Shown in pieces: positions 26,101-37,382 of a stretch of 64,000 nucleotides of DNA. Position 1 is the stretch's first letter. Every line of letters starts with the position of its first letter. A program made the position numbers and the translations under genes. Below the pieces are notes generated by a model, which saw only the letters and a list, made by a program, of their open reading frames with translations, made no database searches and was not told the DNA's origin. The DNA comes from Nelumbo lutea (taxonomy: Eukaryota > Streptophyta > Magnoliopsida > Proteales > Nelumbonaceae). The stretch lies in assembly GCA_022828595.1 (NCBI GenBank), contig JAKGHH010000003.1, positions 12,462,934 to 12,526,933 on the forward strand, given 5' to 3'.

Positions 26101-29100
26101 CTAAGAAGCCTACTAGTGAAGGGGTTGAGTATGAGAAGTGGAAGCAAGAAAATGGTCTTATTATGTCTTGGCTTACTTCTTCTATTCAGCTTGCACTTAG
26201 AAAAAAATTTATGTGGCCTGAAACAACCAAGGAAATTTGGTGACCAAGCAAAGACCACGTATTCAGGACGTCACTTTGCTCAGATCTACCAACTCCATAG
26301 TTTTCAAGGTGCCAAGGCGAGGCTAGGCGACTGGGGGGCGCCTAGTCACCTAGTCGCCTAGGCAATGAATCTTTTTATGTTAAAAAATAGATCCTAGGGT
26401 AATTCCCTAGGTACCATAACCATATTTCTTTAATAATTATTCATGGTTTTCATAAGAAAAGTATAAATTTCATATTAAAGTATTAGAAAATCAACATATT
26501 CATGAGAAGAGAAGGAAAAAGGAAAATAAAATTCAAAAAATATAGGGGCTGAACCCTTATTTTTGTTATAGGAAAAGAAGAAAAAAAAAGTATTGGTAGT
26601 AGTAGTAGTAGTAGAAGAAGAAGAAGAAGAAGTAGAAGAAGAATATATGGAAGAGGAAAATGTGCTGATTAGTTAAAATTTTAGTTCTTCCTTACTCATT
26701 GGTTCAGGTTTTAAAGTCTTTGAGGGTTCAATACAGCATTTAGCAATGTTTGTGTTGATTAAACCCTAATAAATAAGAAAATAATAAAAAGAAATTAGTA
26801 TATAAACACACGAAATGATTATTTTAGTTTAATAATGTCTATTTTATAATTATAATCTCAAAAAAGAATGAATAAAGAAGTATTTTATAGTAGGAAGTAG
26901 AAAACTGTTAGGCGATTGGGCAAGGCGAGCCTCCAAGGGCGCCTTGTTGCCTTGACAACTATGACCAACTCCAAGTGGAGTCAGCTACATTGAAACAAGG
27001 AGTGAAATCCCTTGCTGCCTATTATTCTGCCCTTACTTCCATGTGGAAGGAGCTGGATCACTATAAATCTATAGATTGGAAGAGTGATGAGGATGCTTCT
27101 GCATACAGAAAATTGCTTTCTCAAGAAAGGGTCTTTACCTTCTTAGCTGGTCTGAAACCTGTTTAAGCCTATTCAGGTTCAGGTTTTGGGTTGTAAGGAA
27201 CTTCTGAGCCTTGAGGAAGTGTTTACTTTGGTGCAGACAAAGGAAACTAGGAGGGATGTTATGATTTCTCTCAAGGGGGAGCAAGTGGCTTTACTATCTA
27301 GGAGTGACAACAAGAAAGGTGAGATTCAAGAGAAGAGAGGAAGGAAGGAGAAGAGAAGAACGTAATAGAAGAAAATCGAATGGGTTAGTGGCGTTACCCA
27401 CATCACCCTAATATATTAACAAAAATCATAATTATAGAGTGGTCCCTTGAAAGAAGAAAAATTACAGAAACCCCCTAGCACCAGAAACATATAAAAACCA
27501 TCCCTAACAGCAATCTTCATCAATTCTTGTCCTTCCATAACAAATTGATCGATTTATTTATTCTGCATTTGATATGATTTTGAAAGAAGAAACAAATAAT
27601 AAAAAGATGATAGAGTAGGCAGGGCCATGATCTTGGAAAGCAGCCTTTAGATTTTTTTATTGGTAAAAAAGGCATTTAGATAAAACCCTATCATGTAAGG
27701 ACCAGCTTTCTGATAACTTTCTACTGATCAGTACTCGGTAGCAGCTCAAAGGGGAGTGGTAGATTTTGGCTGCAATAAGAACTGGAATATAGCTAGGTGA
27801 AATACTTCAATCCATTTTTCTGATATTGAACTTCAATCCATTACAGTCAAGAGTGATCTGAACTCAATCTGTTTATAATTGGATCAAATAGGGTTGCTAT
27901 TGTATCTTTTAGTAAAGTTGGTTTGGATGTTGTATCTCAAAGTCATTTTCAGATTATTTTATGCATGACAAAATAATTTGATCATTTTAAATTATGGTGG
28001 GTGACATGGATCTATATTTTCAATGGAGAAACAATAGTAGGGTGTCTATATTTAAGAACAAAGGCAATATATAAAGTTGTAATAACTATTGGGGGTTAAA
28101 CTTATAAACCACACTATGAAACTTTGGGAGAGTATACTTGAACAAAAATTATGACTTGAAACAAGTGTATCAGAGAACCAATTTGGCTTTATGCTAGGGA
28201 GATCAACCATGAAGCTATATTTCTTTTGAGATGTTCTGAGAGTAGAAGAAAGATCTTTATATGGTGTTCATTAATCTAGAAAAGGCATATGATAGAGTTT
28301 CTAGAGAGATAATATGGTGTTCTTGGAAAAGAAAGGGGTTCAAAATGGGTATATAGACCTAATTAAGCATATATATGAGGGGGCAACAACAAATGTTAGA
28401 GCACTAGTGGGAAAGACTTAAGATTTTATAGTTACTATGGGTCTTTACTAAGGTTCAGCACTTAGCCCTTATCTATTTGCACTAATCATAGATGAATTGA
28501 CTAAACATATTGAAGAGGAAGTTCCATGGTGCATGTTTGTGGATAACATTGTTTTAATTGATGAAACTAATGAAGGATTAAGCTGATAAAAAAAAAACAA
28601 ATGAAGGATTAAATGCAAAATTAAGCTTATGGACAAATGCCTTAGAAAGAAGATGTTTTAAAATTAGGACTAAAACAGAGTATATGGCATGTAAATTTAG
28701 TAATAATAGGAGTGTAAACCAAGATGCACCTAGGATTGGAGACCAAGAGATAACTCAATGTGAAAATTTCCAGTACCTTGGTTCAATAATTCATAAAAAG
28801 GGAGAGATTAAGGAGGATGTCACCCAAAGAATTAGAGCAAGGTGGGAAAAACAGAGGGGTGCATCTAGACTTTTATGTGATAGGTGAATACCACTTGGAT
28901 TCAAAATTCTATAAAACAATTGTAAGGCAGCTATGTTGTATGGAGCAAAGTGTTGGGCAGTCATGAAACAACATGTCTAGAAAATGAATGTGGGTAAAAT
29001 GTGAATGCTAAGATGGATGAGTGGGAAACCTAGAAAGGATAGGATTGGGAATGAAGTTATCCATAGGAACCTAGGAGTAGCTCCAATAGGTGATAAAATG

Positions 29101-31123
29101 AGAGAGAGTAGACTAAAGATGGTTTTGGCATGTGCATAGAAGACCACTAATTGCACCAGTTAGAAGAAGTGATTTGTTACACATTTAAGGGGCCAGAAGA
29201 GCTTGGATTAGACAAAAAAGAACATAGGTAGAAGTAGTAAGAAATGATTTAAACACTAATAAGTTAACAGTGGATATAGCATTGAGTAGAACAGATTGGT
29301 GAAACAGGATTCATGTAGCCAACCCCATGTAGTTGAGATAAGGCATGGATGATGATGATTCAATATCCTGTATTGAATCCTAATTCTGTTCAGATCCAAT
29401 CCAAATCTGATGGATAAAATTCAATTCAAATTTGAATATTCTTGAAACAAATTGGATTCAATCTGTTTGCAATCCTACTTCAAACCTTTTATAATATTAA
29501 CAACAACAAATCAATTGCTTGTATCAAGGATTGATTTCATGTTGGTGTAAACAGTAAATTTGTTTGAAATGTACAGCTATCTACAATAAAATTGTATATC
29601 TTTTTACATTCCTATGGTGGCTTTCTCATTGTCTACTTGTAGACCTTGTAGTTTGAAATTTGCCACTAAACCAGATCTAGGAAACATATGGCATGTTGTC
29701 ACATGGGAAAAAGAAAAAACTAGTGACCACGATATTGTTAAGAAATATCAGGTTTCCGATTCTTGTTTGTGTTGTCTTTTTTCCTTATTATTTTCTCCTT
29801 TCTATTTTTTTATATGTGAATCATAATCCAAAGTTTTTTTATAGGACAGAGTGTGGGCCAAAATCTTGACTTCAGGGAAATGTATGATGTTGCAGTAGCA
29901 AGAGCTGTAGCAGAAATGAGAATTTTAGGTACCATGTAAATTGGTCATATTAGACTATTAGTGTTCCATTGATTCTTGTTTTCTTGTTGCTGAAAGTTTT
30001 TGCTACCTTCAGCTGAGTACTGTCTTCCATTGGTCCGTGTCGGTGGCTTGTTTGTAGCTGCAAAAGGTCATGAGCCTCAGGTATGATTTCATTTCTATCT
30101 CTAGGACTTAAATCACTTGTCGCTTGTTTCATCACCATTTTCTTTAAAACTATGCGTACAGCATATTGTGTTGAGATTAGAAACCAAGATACTTGTTGTC
30201 CTGTCTGAAACTTACAGTTAGAAACAGTTGGAACTGCAAGTTGAGTTGCCTGATCTGAACAACTTCAACTACATCGGGCTTGGGTTAGGGCTCTGCCATT
30301 GAAAATTTAACAATTTCCCAACCCAACCTGACCCAAGTTGCACCCCTACTTATGGTTCCAATCTACTTTCCCCAGTCATTTGGTGTCTGTTTAGAGTCTT
30401 TAGACATTGATGGGAGAATATTGTAGATCCAAACCTTCTTATCATTTGTTTCTAGGAACCTGGCTTCACATAATTGAGAGTTATCTTAGTTGATGTCAAG
30501 ATGGAAAATGTCTTTTGTGTCATGTTTACATGTTTGTATTCATTTCTTGTAAATGTGAATTAATTTCATAGATAATTCTTTACTTTTGCTGGCTGTCCAA
30601 TATTTTTCCCAGGATGAAATTAGAAAGGCAGAAAAAGCAATACACTTGATGGGAGCTTCAATATTACAACTTTCCTCAGGTAAGGACTTCTATTATTTCC
30701 ATTTTTCACATATCATTCTTTGTTATGATGGTATAATTTCTCCCATTGAAAATGAGTTTTAATTAAAGATTACAGTTGACAAGTGTTTCTCATTTGCTAT
30801 AACTGAAAAGTACTTTCTTTCATTTGCATATGACCATGATTTAGTAACTTTAGCATGGGAAACCAAGGGCTTCTTGTATTTTTGACCCTTATTACCTGAA
30901 ACCACCCATCAGATCTGCAAAAGTTAGGGGTAATTTGGATATCCATTAGTAGTTTCAGATCACAAGTTAAGTCATCGAAGTATAACTAATTCCTCTTATC
31001 CGACATTCAGTGGAATCACATAGCCCACATGGACAGCGAACTGCTATTGTTTGTTTAAAAGATCGCCCCACTCCAAGGAAGTATCCTCGTGATCCTGGTA
31101 CACCAACAAAGTTGCCATTGTAG
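22873..31123 (+). CDS. rsmG: RsmG/GidB-type 16S rRNA (guanine-N7)-methyltransferase, probably plastid-targeted (7 exons)
   Basis: Exons: 22873-23103, 23210-23402, 23642-23751, 29850-29928, 30013-30080, 30613-30679, 31011-31123. All have GT/AG borders and consistent phase, encoding 286 residues with no stops. Bacterial RsmG is about 205-215 residues, and the extra N-terminal ~65 residues (Ser- and hydroxyl-rich, few acidic) look like a transit peptide. Family motifs in order: WNQRINLTAV spanning the exon 1/2 junction; ERHVEDSL; the SAM-binding VDVGSGPGLPG at about 123-133; GWKVTLLESMNKRCLFLEH; DVAVARAVAEM; EYCLPLVRVGGLFVAAKG. It would use SAM to methylate the N7 of a guanine in the 530 loop of plastid 16S rRNA (G527 in E. 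coli). The ATG was chosen because no in-frame ATG lies upstream. Intron 3 is 6.1 kb and full of transposons. It is head to head with CFM2. Confidence 0.92.
23111..23162. repeat. (C)n(TC)n microsatellite filling RsmG intron 1
   Basis: A run of about 12-13 C is followed by about 20 TC dinucleotides inside the 106-bp intron 23104-23209. It makes up half of the intron and supplies its pyrimidine-rich character. Confidence 0.9.
25934..27330 (+). pseudogene. copia gag remnant interrupted by a MITE
   Basis: From the ATG at 25934 the reading gives MSSESSVISNSSGGL. In shifting frames it then gives PTSEGVEYEKWKQENG, LIMSWLTSSIQLALRK, MWPETTKEIW and HFAQIYQLQVESATLKQG, followed by SLAAYYSALTSMWKELDHY (26975-27166). 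This is the usual gag N-terminal pattern of plant copia elements. The segment IYQLQVES is split by the MITE and its 9-bp target duplication. Frameshifts and stops show it is dead. Confidence 0.8.
26297..26963. mobile_element. Mutator-like MITE, 667 bp, copy 2 (inverted relative to copy 1)
   Basis: It begins atagttttcaagg and ends ccttgacaactatg, flanked by a perfect 9-bp duplication accaactcc at 26288-26296 and 26964-26972. Removing the element and one duplicate restores the codons for Tyr-Gln-Leu-Gln-Val-Glu of the copia gag, which confirms the insertion point. The interior is the reverse complement of the copy at 13973-14635, including the trinucleotide run at about 26597-26640. Confidence 0.92.
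28045..29362 (+). mobile_element. RTE-type LINE, 5'-truncated, dead
   Basis: Plus-strand reading gives IFKNKG, then ENQFGFMLGRSTM, MVFINLEKAYDRV, ALSPYLFALIIDELT and CMFVDNIVLIDE. The conserved F-x-D-D box is changed to F-V-D-N. Next comes QCENFQYLGSIIHKKGEI (28684-28887), followed by the C-terminal region. The 3' end is a (GAT)n-type tail, gatgatgatt, near 29355. These blocks and the tail fit the RTE clade. Several stops and shifts are present, and the first part of the ORF is absent. It lies in RsmG intron 3 in the same orientation as the gene. Confidence 0.82.
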
Positions 31124-32394
31124 ATAATTTATAGTTGCCGGGCTTGCTTATTTGTTTCAAAATTCATCCGCTAATGGCATGTTTACTTGGAACCTTGGGA
31201 TTGGAAAGAAGAAGAAACTTTGTGCTGCTCATGGGTAATAAATCTCTTTGGTCAAATTCTTATTTAAATGTACTTCCTCCTGCCTAATCGTGAAGGCATC
31301 AAGTGTTTACAGGTTGTGGTGCTTCTTGTTGCTTCTTACGAGTTCCAAATGAAGTTTATTGTATCATGAGGATGCTTTTTTGTTGATTTTCCAAGGACAC
31401 CAATCTAAGGGATAATATCTACTAGGTCCTGTTGCTTTATATCTACTCTCTTGTTGCCCTTCTTTGGTTCCCCTTTTCCCATCTAAGGTGGAAAAGAACA
31501 CTATCAACTGCAAAATATACGCTTCTCCCCATTGGAGAGATTCTATTGAGAGTATAGAGCCAGAGAAAACTGGAGCTAAAGGGCAACCATAATTTTGTAT
31601 AAGCTAAGCCCTAATCCTATCTTTTTTTATTACTCTTTTCCTTTTTTTTATGGTTTTTTGTTTTTTTCTTTGGAAGGTTTCTATTACCCATTTGAATCCT
31701 AAAAATATCCAACGAAACAGGACAAATGTAAAATACAAAGCATTTCTAGGTGGCATATGAGCAACAGCTTTTCTGATGAAGGGGGAAGAGTATAGGGTTG
31801 GAGAAGAGAACATGGCAAATCATAGGTTTGGACCACTGTAACTTTGATTTAAATTGGTGGATTAAATAATATGCCTTTGCGTACTAATATTCGGGATTAT
31901 TATTCAAAAGAAATAAACAAAAACAAGTGCCACGTCAGAAAAACAAATTGCGAGCTTGAGTTGAATACATAATGTCATTTTAATAGCAATTATGTAGTTT
32001 AAAATATTCTTCGATATGTTAAATAATATAATTTATCTAAATTAGACAAAAAAGAATGATATCGTAAGCAGCTTTTCCTTTTAGGAAATTAAAGATAATT
32101 GAGTCGTCACTAATGAGGAAGCATGTTTATCCTACCTTTATTTATTATATATCAATAAATTATTTTTTCCAGTTTAGTTTTGGAGTACAGACCCAATGTC
32201 GTAACTCGTAACAAATAACACTATATGAGCAACTACTTGATATTTTACTTAAAAACTTGCTGGGTGTCGATAAAAATATATCCTCTACTTGCATTATTTC
32301 ACTACAATTTTTGCGACATATCGACCAAGATATCTTCTAACTACGCCCTTCCTCGAAGCAGAACAACCGAACAAGTAATAACTAATAGTAGTGA
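31124..32394. other. 3' flank of the RsmG gene, then intergenic DNA
   Basis: The first few hundred bases presumably include the 3' UTR. Beyond them, AT-rich DNA has no protein-like ORF. A tract aaacaaaaacaagtgccacg near 31916 resembles a motif at about 58263 and may be a repeat fragment. Confidence 0.4.
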
Positions 32395-32604
32395 GTCTTA
32401 TGTCTGGTCCGTATTGGCTGATATGCATCGAATTGGGGGTTTCCTGATATATTACTAGAGGGTGTATTAGGGTTTTGATCGATTCACGGGTAGATGGATC
32501 TTAAACTGGTTTCTCTGGATCGAATTTAAAAAAAAAAAAGAACACTATCACTATGTCTTTATTGATAAATCAGACATATCGGTATTTTGAACCTTATATA
32601 TAAT
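32395..32604. mobile_element. Probable degenerate hAT-type MITE, copy C of the caaggttcaaagtat family
   Basis: The right end reads tcggtattttgaacctta and the interior has ccgtattggctgatatgcat and ggtgtattagggttttgatc, as in the other copies. The left terminus is lost. Just beyond it a direct repeat, accttatatataatagcctc, occurs at 32591 and again at 32696, a 105-bp duplication. Confidence 0.5.
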
Positions 32605-32984
32605 AGCCTCATTTTGGGACTTTTCAATATCCAATGGAGATCCAACAGTGTAGCTACTGCTGAGCCAACGCGGAACAGTGAAGCTACCTTATATATAATA
32701 GCCTCATTCTTAGTTTTTTGGAACCTCCGGGGGAGTCCCAACAGGAAAGGATATGGTCAACCAACAAGAATACGACTATGCATTCACTGAAGGGATAATC
32801 TGGTTACCGTGATAGAGTAATCAAGGGTTACTCGGTGGTCATCCCGAGTCCCAATTGCTTCTTCACCTTCACCAGGGCCTTGTGAAGCTAGTCAAGGTTC
32901 TAAATTCAACATCAATCACCGCTTATTTATGACAAGTCAATGCATCTCAAAACATGGTTGAATATACCAGTTTATTTGGTGAAA

Positions 32985-33270
32985 CAAAGGTTTTTAAAAC
33001 TGAATTGGACAATAAACCATTTAGGGGTCTAGTTCCCAGGCTAAAGGACCGTTTGGACTGAATGGACAGTTTGTTCTAATAAAAATTAAAAAAATGGCCA
33101 AAAACCGCTGATGGTTTGAATGATTTGATCCCGAGTCAGTGATTTATTGACCAAATCAGCGATTTTTGGCCAAAATGACAGTTCTGGGGTAAAACGGAAC
33201 TAGTCAGGTGACCAGTTCTCAGTTTTTCCAATCTGACCTCCGATCCGATCCGATTTTGAAAATCATGGGG
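32985..33270. repeat. Degenerate dispersed repeat, ggtttttaaaac to gattttgaaaatc
   Basis: It has imperfect inverted ends (ggtttttaaaactgaattgg and ccgattttgaaaatcatgg) and an interior of gaccgtttggactg-like motifs. Blocks with similar vocabulary lie at about 53515-53830 and 56215-56385. No TSD was fixed, so the class is uncertain. Confidence 0.35.
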
Positions 33271-33381
33271 TGAAACCCAACTCTTTACGAGTTGCACATT
33301 TGAGAAAGGTTGGAGTAGATGCCTCATGCTATCTAGTGAGATTTACAATGTATGTGTTAGCTCTCTTCTTAGAAACACCAT

Positions 33382-33609
33382 CAAAGGTTCAAAGTATCGA
33401 AATGTACAATACACAAATTGTATTTAGCACAATTCAAATGATGACTCATAGATAGATAGATCCATTTTCAGATTTCAAGGTTCAAAACAGAGATAGCTTA
33501 GAATGGGTATTAATGACTGAAAACGGGTCTACCTATCTTTTATTATTTAATGTATTAGTGGGTTTAAAAGTTTATACGTATCAGAAGATATGCAATACTT
33601 TGAACCTTG
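33382..33609. mobile_element. hAT-type MITE, 228 bp, copy D of the caaggttcaaagtat family
   Basis: The left end caaaggttcaaagtatcg and the right end gcaatactttgaaccttg are inverted repeats of the family type. No intact 8-bp duplication is visible, so this copy is older or damaged. Confidence 0.65.
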
Positions 33610-33780
33610 ATTGTAGTTGTCATGAATGAGGTTAATAGTTTAAAAAAAAAAAAAACAGAAAATATCTAACTTGACTTGAGACTTTCATTTGGCTCGTTTT
33701 TCGGAACTAAGTTAAATATTGTGTTTATCAAAAGAGCAAAGAAAATGATAAATTGAGGCTTGTGTTAAAAGGATTTATTA

Positions 33781-34270
33781 AGGTGGTATTTGGCATCGGT
33801 GCCGTTTTCTGAGAAAACGGTGTTATATAGGCGCCACGTCAGAGAAAATGGTGCTAGAAGTAACATCCTCTTGTTTGGAATTGTTTTCTCAGAAAAAACG
33901 TTGCTCCAGACCACGCCTTGAAAATCGGGAAAGTGTGTTTTGGAGCAATATCAAATTTGATGTTTTCTGAAAAAACGGTGCATTGCTGCCAACGATGCAA
34001 TGACATGACATCAATGTGGCATCATCTTGGATGTTGGATAACAAGATCAATGTTGAAAACGTTGCTGCCAACACTGATATAAAAAAAAAAAAAAGACAAT
34101 ATTGTTTTCTCAAAAAAAGAAAAACGCCTATATAGCAATACTGATTCCAAACAAAAAATAAGCACCGGTTCCAAAAAATATTAAAAACAGTAATTACAAC
34201 TCCTTATATCCAAAACCATTTTTCTCAAAAAATGATACGGTATTCTCAGCACCAATGCCAAACACCTACT
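33781..34270. mobile_element. MITE, about 490 bp, with ggtatttggcatcggtgc ends
   Basis: The left end aggtggtatttggcatcggt pairs with the reverse complement of the right end (agtaggtgtttggcattggt) with about five mismatches over 23 bp. The interior repeats gttttctgagaaaacgg and its complement, so the transcript could fold strongly. The TSD is ambiguous, so hAT versus PIF origin is not decided. Confidence 0.6.
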
Positions 34271-37200
34271 AAAACATTCTTTTGACCACAATACATGTGT
34301 TGAAATGCTATAAAATAATATAGTGTTTTCATTTTGACTCCATTTTATAAATTAAACTAAATTTAGGCTTCTATAGTTGAATTAAAGCATCTTGATAATC
34401 CTCTCACTTCACGTGGCCGAGATACATAGGAAGACAATTCACAGATTATTAGATGAAAGTAGGTCTCTTCAGAACAGGAAAAGGGTGATAGTTCCAAGCA
34501 GTCTTGCCCAATTGAATTACTTTAGAAGGAGAGCTTTTCCCCAAAATCCCATCTCAACGATCATCACATGTGAAAATACCACTTCGACCAGGAAAGAAAG
34601 TACATAGATTAGATAAAAGACGGGCAAGGCAAAGTGGATGACTTTTACCTAACTCAACACCAATTTGTAATTAATTAAAAGGTATCATCTTTTGCCTTGA
34701 AGCTCTTACTGAAATGTTAAAGTTAGTTAAAGTGTTTTAGAGTATTATATGAGAAAAGACTCTATTGGTCAGGTATAAAAGGTTTGAAGTGGGATATCTG
34801 AGCCCAATCTTGATGAGACACTATACATTATTATAGTAGTGAATACCAACTCATCAAGGGTTAGAATAGAATAGTGGTGGTACCCTAGAATTTGATTATA
34901 CATTATTATACTTACAAAAAGCACCTATGTGACAGCATCCACTTCGTTTTTTTTACTTTTTTTGCTTTTAGGTCTAATAAGGTGAAATTCATTCAGCAAT
35001 GCTCAGATACAATCCAAGAAAATGCTCAGTCAACAAGAAAGGCCAAGTTAACAACTGGGTCCACCCAGTTACATAATTGATGTAAATGATATATCTATAA
35101 TAGTGGCCATAATTTTCAATTGCCCCTTTTGTCCTTCATTTTATAAATTTTGTAAGCTTGAGTACTTTCTTATGAAATCATTGTTATTATTATTATTATT
35201 AATATAAATAACAAAATGTCAAAGAAGTTGCAGAAAGAGCCATTTTTGTACATTGTATTCAGCTATTTCATTCAAGGAGATGATGCTATATCAAGTCAAT
35301 AGGATGAGAAGGTAGGAATGCACTTCTTTCTGGATTGATTAAGGAGGGAAGTAGAATGATGTTACCCGATGATTCACCAAAACAATATTGCAATGGGAGA
35401 GATTGAATTTAGGCCCCGTTTGGTTTGTAAGAATAGGGGTATGGAATCGGAACTGGAATGGCCCATTCCAAGTTGCTTTCTTGGAGTGGGATGGTTTTCA
35501 CCATCAAATGGAAAAGAACTACATTTTGAGATTAGTTTTAAATTTGTATTGTTGTTTTTATTTTGTCATGCTTATTTTTCTTTTTGGTTAATTAATATAG
35601 TAATCAATGAAAGAATAAGAACTAACATCCCAAGTATAAGACTATATAGAAGGGAATTGAATGAGGAGATATGTAATACTTCAAATTACACATTGTGCCC
35701 TTACAATTAGAGAGAAATCAAATTCAAATAGGAATATTCTAATAAAGAATAGGATTCAATGAATGTCAATGGAGTTAATACACCTTAAATATAAGACTTA
35801 ACGAGAGGATTTAAATGAGGAGAGAAGTGACTATTCAAACTACATTTCTGTAATTACAATCAAAGAGAGACCAAAATAAAAAATTAGAGTTTTCTAGTCA
35901 AACAAAAATTTACCAATATCATTTATACTTTTAAATTTTAACCAAAAAAGCCTTCCTTTTCCATTTTATTAGACTGTCGGGACTTAAATTGAAATAGAAA
36001 CCTTGACTGGTGTCTTATGTTATCATGATGCTTCTTTTTTTTTCACATCCCTTTTGAGTCACTTTGAAGGTTAATTCACCTTCACCTTAAATTGCAAAAA
36101 GAAATTAAAATGTGAAGAATTATTTGAGCACATTTCTAGAATGGAATAAAGTAAGCAACCAGCTATAAACATCAACCATTGACTTTGTTTCGTTGAAGGG
36201 ATGCCACTAAGTGGGGTTTGCTTTTCTAAGAAAACCAATTGTTTCAAACGTTTTAATACATTTTTTTAATGTCTTCTTGGGAGGTTTTTCTTTTTTTATG
36301 AAAGGAGCCTGCTGCACATAGGATCAAAAACCCCTTTCTTTTGGGTTTTCAGACCTAATTGATGGAATCTAATCATGGATTCATACCCTTCTCAACTTCT
36401 CTATCAGGACTTTGGCAACTGATTTTGGCTCGAGGGAGAAAATATATAAAATATTAATTGGGTTGATTTGGGATGTTAGGTCAAAGTTAAACAATACAAG
36501 CATCCCCAAAAAAGTTCAACTGCTATTATGGATTGGAGAAATTAAACAAGGGTTAGGTTCTGTTTACCATATGTAAGACTACCATTGAATTGAATGGGTT
36601 TTATACCCTCTGCCATCCCAGCAGTCAGCCCATCTTCTCATTTAAATAGGAAAGACCGAAAGAGGAATGCTAATCCTAATTAGTAGAACTAGAGACGTAC
36701 TCACATATGATACCAGTTGAAAGGATCTCAGATAAAATTTTCAGATATTACAAAAGTAGTAAGCAAAAGTGGACTTCTTTTCCCTCAGCTTCACCTGCTT
36801 TCTCCTTCTACTCGTCAATCAAATAAAGCTTGGAGAGTAGAAACTTCTATTTCTCCTCCTACAAAGTTCAAAAATCAACTTAGTGCAAATGCTTAAGGCT
36901 TGTACATAGATGAGATATCAAATTAAGAATGGCCCACATCTTGGTCTTTGAGCTATTCCCTGCCTGGTGATGAACAATTGAAATCCATGTACATGGGCAT
37001 TTCTTACCTAAATAACTTTCAAATTTTGGTTACTAATCACCTTCTATGATAGTGAAAGCTCTGGTTAATTCTTAAAGCATGCATCCCTTTATGCCACACA
37101 TTATGAACATCGGAATTGATCTCATTTCTCAAACCCCTGAATTTGCTCCAGGGAAACTCATAAATTTAAATAGATTTATTATAGAATAGAAACCACCTCT

Positions 37201-37382
37201 GAACTCCTCAAACAGTCTCACCAAAAAAAACAAAACTCCTCAAACAGTAGGCCGAGAAAGTCAAGCCAAGGGGAAAAAAAGAAGGCTCAGTATACTCAAG
37301 CTTATGTACAGATAGTCCATGAGACATAGGAGAGGACAAATCAATAATAAGATAAGAAGAGCAAAAAGGAAGAAAAAAAAAA
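34271..37382. other. Intergenic DNA, no gene seen
   Basis: AT-rich, with no protein-like ORF. At 35402-35425 the motif aggccccgtttggtttgtaa matches ends of PIF/Harbinger-like MITEs such as the one ending at 58806, but no matching opposite end was found. The last ~180 bp presumably hold the 3' UTR of the WD40 gene. Confidence 0.4.

Larger units (their letters stand above)
25170..27445 (+). mobile_element. Ty1/copia retrotransposon remnant in RsmG intron 3
   Basis: A short LTR-like piece ends near 25298 (ctgattaca) and is followed at once by tggtatctgagc, a near match to the initiator-tRNA-Met primer-binding site of copia elements. A leader and a gag remnant follow. The LTR-like sequence ttgttaatatattaggttaa (about 25196) recurs at about 27340-27445 in inverted orientation, so the right end is rearranged rather than a normal 3' LTR. 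There is no pol. A Mutator-like MITE is nested inside. Confidence 0.75.
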
